A DNA stretch of 14,037 bases from LW40-45 sp048883105 (GTDB lineage Archaea; Asgardarchaeota; Lokiarchaeia; Sigyniarchaeales; SOKP01), in NCBI GenBank assembly GCA_048883105.1, contig JBHLQY010000063.1:1-14037 (forward strand). The letters are read 5' to 3'. Every line of letters starts with the position of its first letter. Positions within the stretch are counted from its first letter, which is position 1. The translations under genes and the position numbers were made by a program. Positions 13,861 to 14,037 of the stretch are shown piece after piece. The notes under the pieces are model-generated. The model was given only the letters and a program-made list of their open reading frames with translations, had not been told where the DNA came from and did no database searches.

Positions 13861-14037
13861 ATGTCAGAATTGGAAAGAGTTAGAAAAATAATAGACGCTC
13901 ACGATTCAACCCCTAAACAATGTCCTTATTGTTTTAGAAAATTAAAACCAAAATTAATTAAATTTACTAATACTGTAAATTATTATTGTTCAGTTTGTGA
14001 ACAATTTATCGATTTAGAATGGGATTATTTACATGCT
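13861..14037 (+). CDS. Small zinc-ribbon protein (partial, right edge)
   Basis: An ATG at 13861 opens a frame that stays open for 59 codons to the window end. Two CxxC pairs, Cys21-Cys24 ('QCPYCFRKL') and Cys43-Cys46 ('YYCSVCEQF'), 18 residues apart, form a zinc ribbon, followed by an acidic/aromatic stretch 'DLEWDYLH'. Such ribbons in archaea occur in small nucleic-acid- or protein-binding factors, but no specific role can be given. The gene is divergent from the ABC operon and incomplete here. Confidence 0.65.
   Translation, partial: MSELERVRKIIDAHDSTPKQCPYCFRKLKPKLIKFTNTVNYYCSVCEQFIDLEWDYLHA

Overview
The window reads as an AT-rich archaeal chromosome fragment, most likely from an Asgard archaeon of the Lokiarchaeia type. 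The reasons are a formylmethanofuran:tetrahydromethanopterin formyltransferase (Ftr, an H4MPT-pathway enzyme), A/T-rich TATA-like boxes upstream of several starts, Shine-Dalgarno motifs in front of only a few genes, T-tract terminators, and a PAS/GAF sensor whose N-terminus resembles (from memory) a domain found on many Asgard sensors. The lineage is an inference; there is no rRNA or other marker gene here.

Layout. On the + strand, 3-983 is the C-terminal part of a probable AAA+-type ATPase cut by the left edge, followed after 15 nt by a divergent ftr (999-1919). A transglutaminase-like protease gene converges on it (2608-1928, minus). A 287-nt divergent spacer with two inverted repeats leads to a + strand PAS-GAF sensor (ATG at 2896, probably starting further upstream) that looks cut short at its C-terminus. 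A convergent GNAT acetyltransferase follows (4647-4132, minus).

Next is a minus-strand redox pair: a GlcD-like FAD oxidase (7626-6109) and a GlcF/HdrD-like iron-sulfur protein (6105-4870), 3 nt apart and clearly one operon. The FAD subunit probably oxidises an organic substrate and passes electrons to the [4Fe-4S]/CCG-domain subunit. A small echo of the 3' end of the second gene lies just downstream (4691-4786). A CPBP-family membrane protein (7804-8403, plus) and an acyl-CoA/AMP-forming ligase (10151-8424, minus) converge at about 8410. The ligase and the redox pair could serve the same carboxylate or fatty-acid metabolism, but nothing in the sequence proves it.

The right part is a minus-strand ABC exporter operon: a LolD/MacB-type ATPase (13751-13014) and an 835-codon FtsX-domain permease. 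A previously unlisted 56-codon ORF (10468-10298) follows in the same direction before a run of T-tract terminators. Divergent from the operon, a small zinc-ribbon protein starts at 13861 and runs off the right edge.

I see no tRNA, rRNA, CRISPR array or insertion sequence. No defence island or complete new system is evident. The items most worth a second look are the hidden small ORF after the ABC permease, the missing start codon of the sensor, the divergent Ftr beside an ATPase gene, and the duplicated gene tail after the iron-sulfur subunit.
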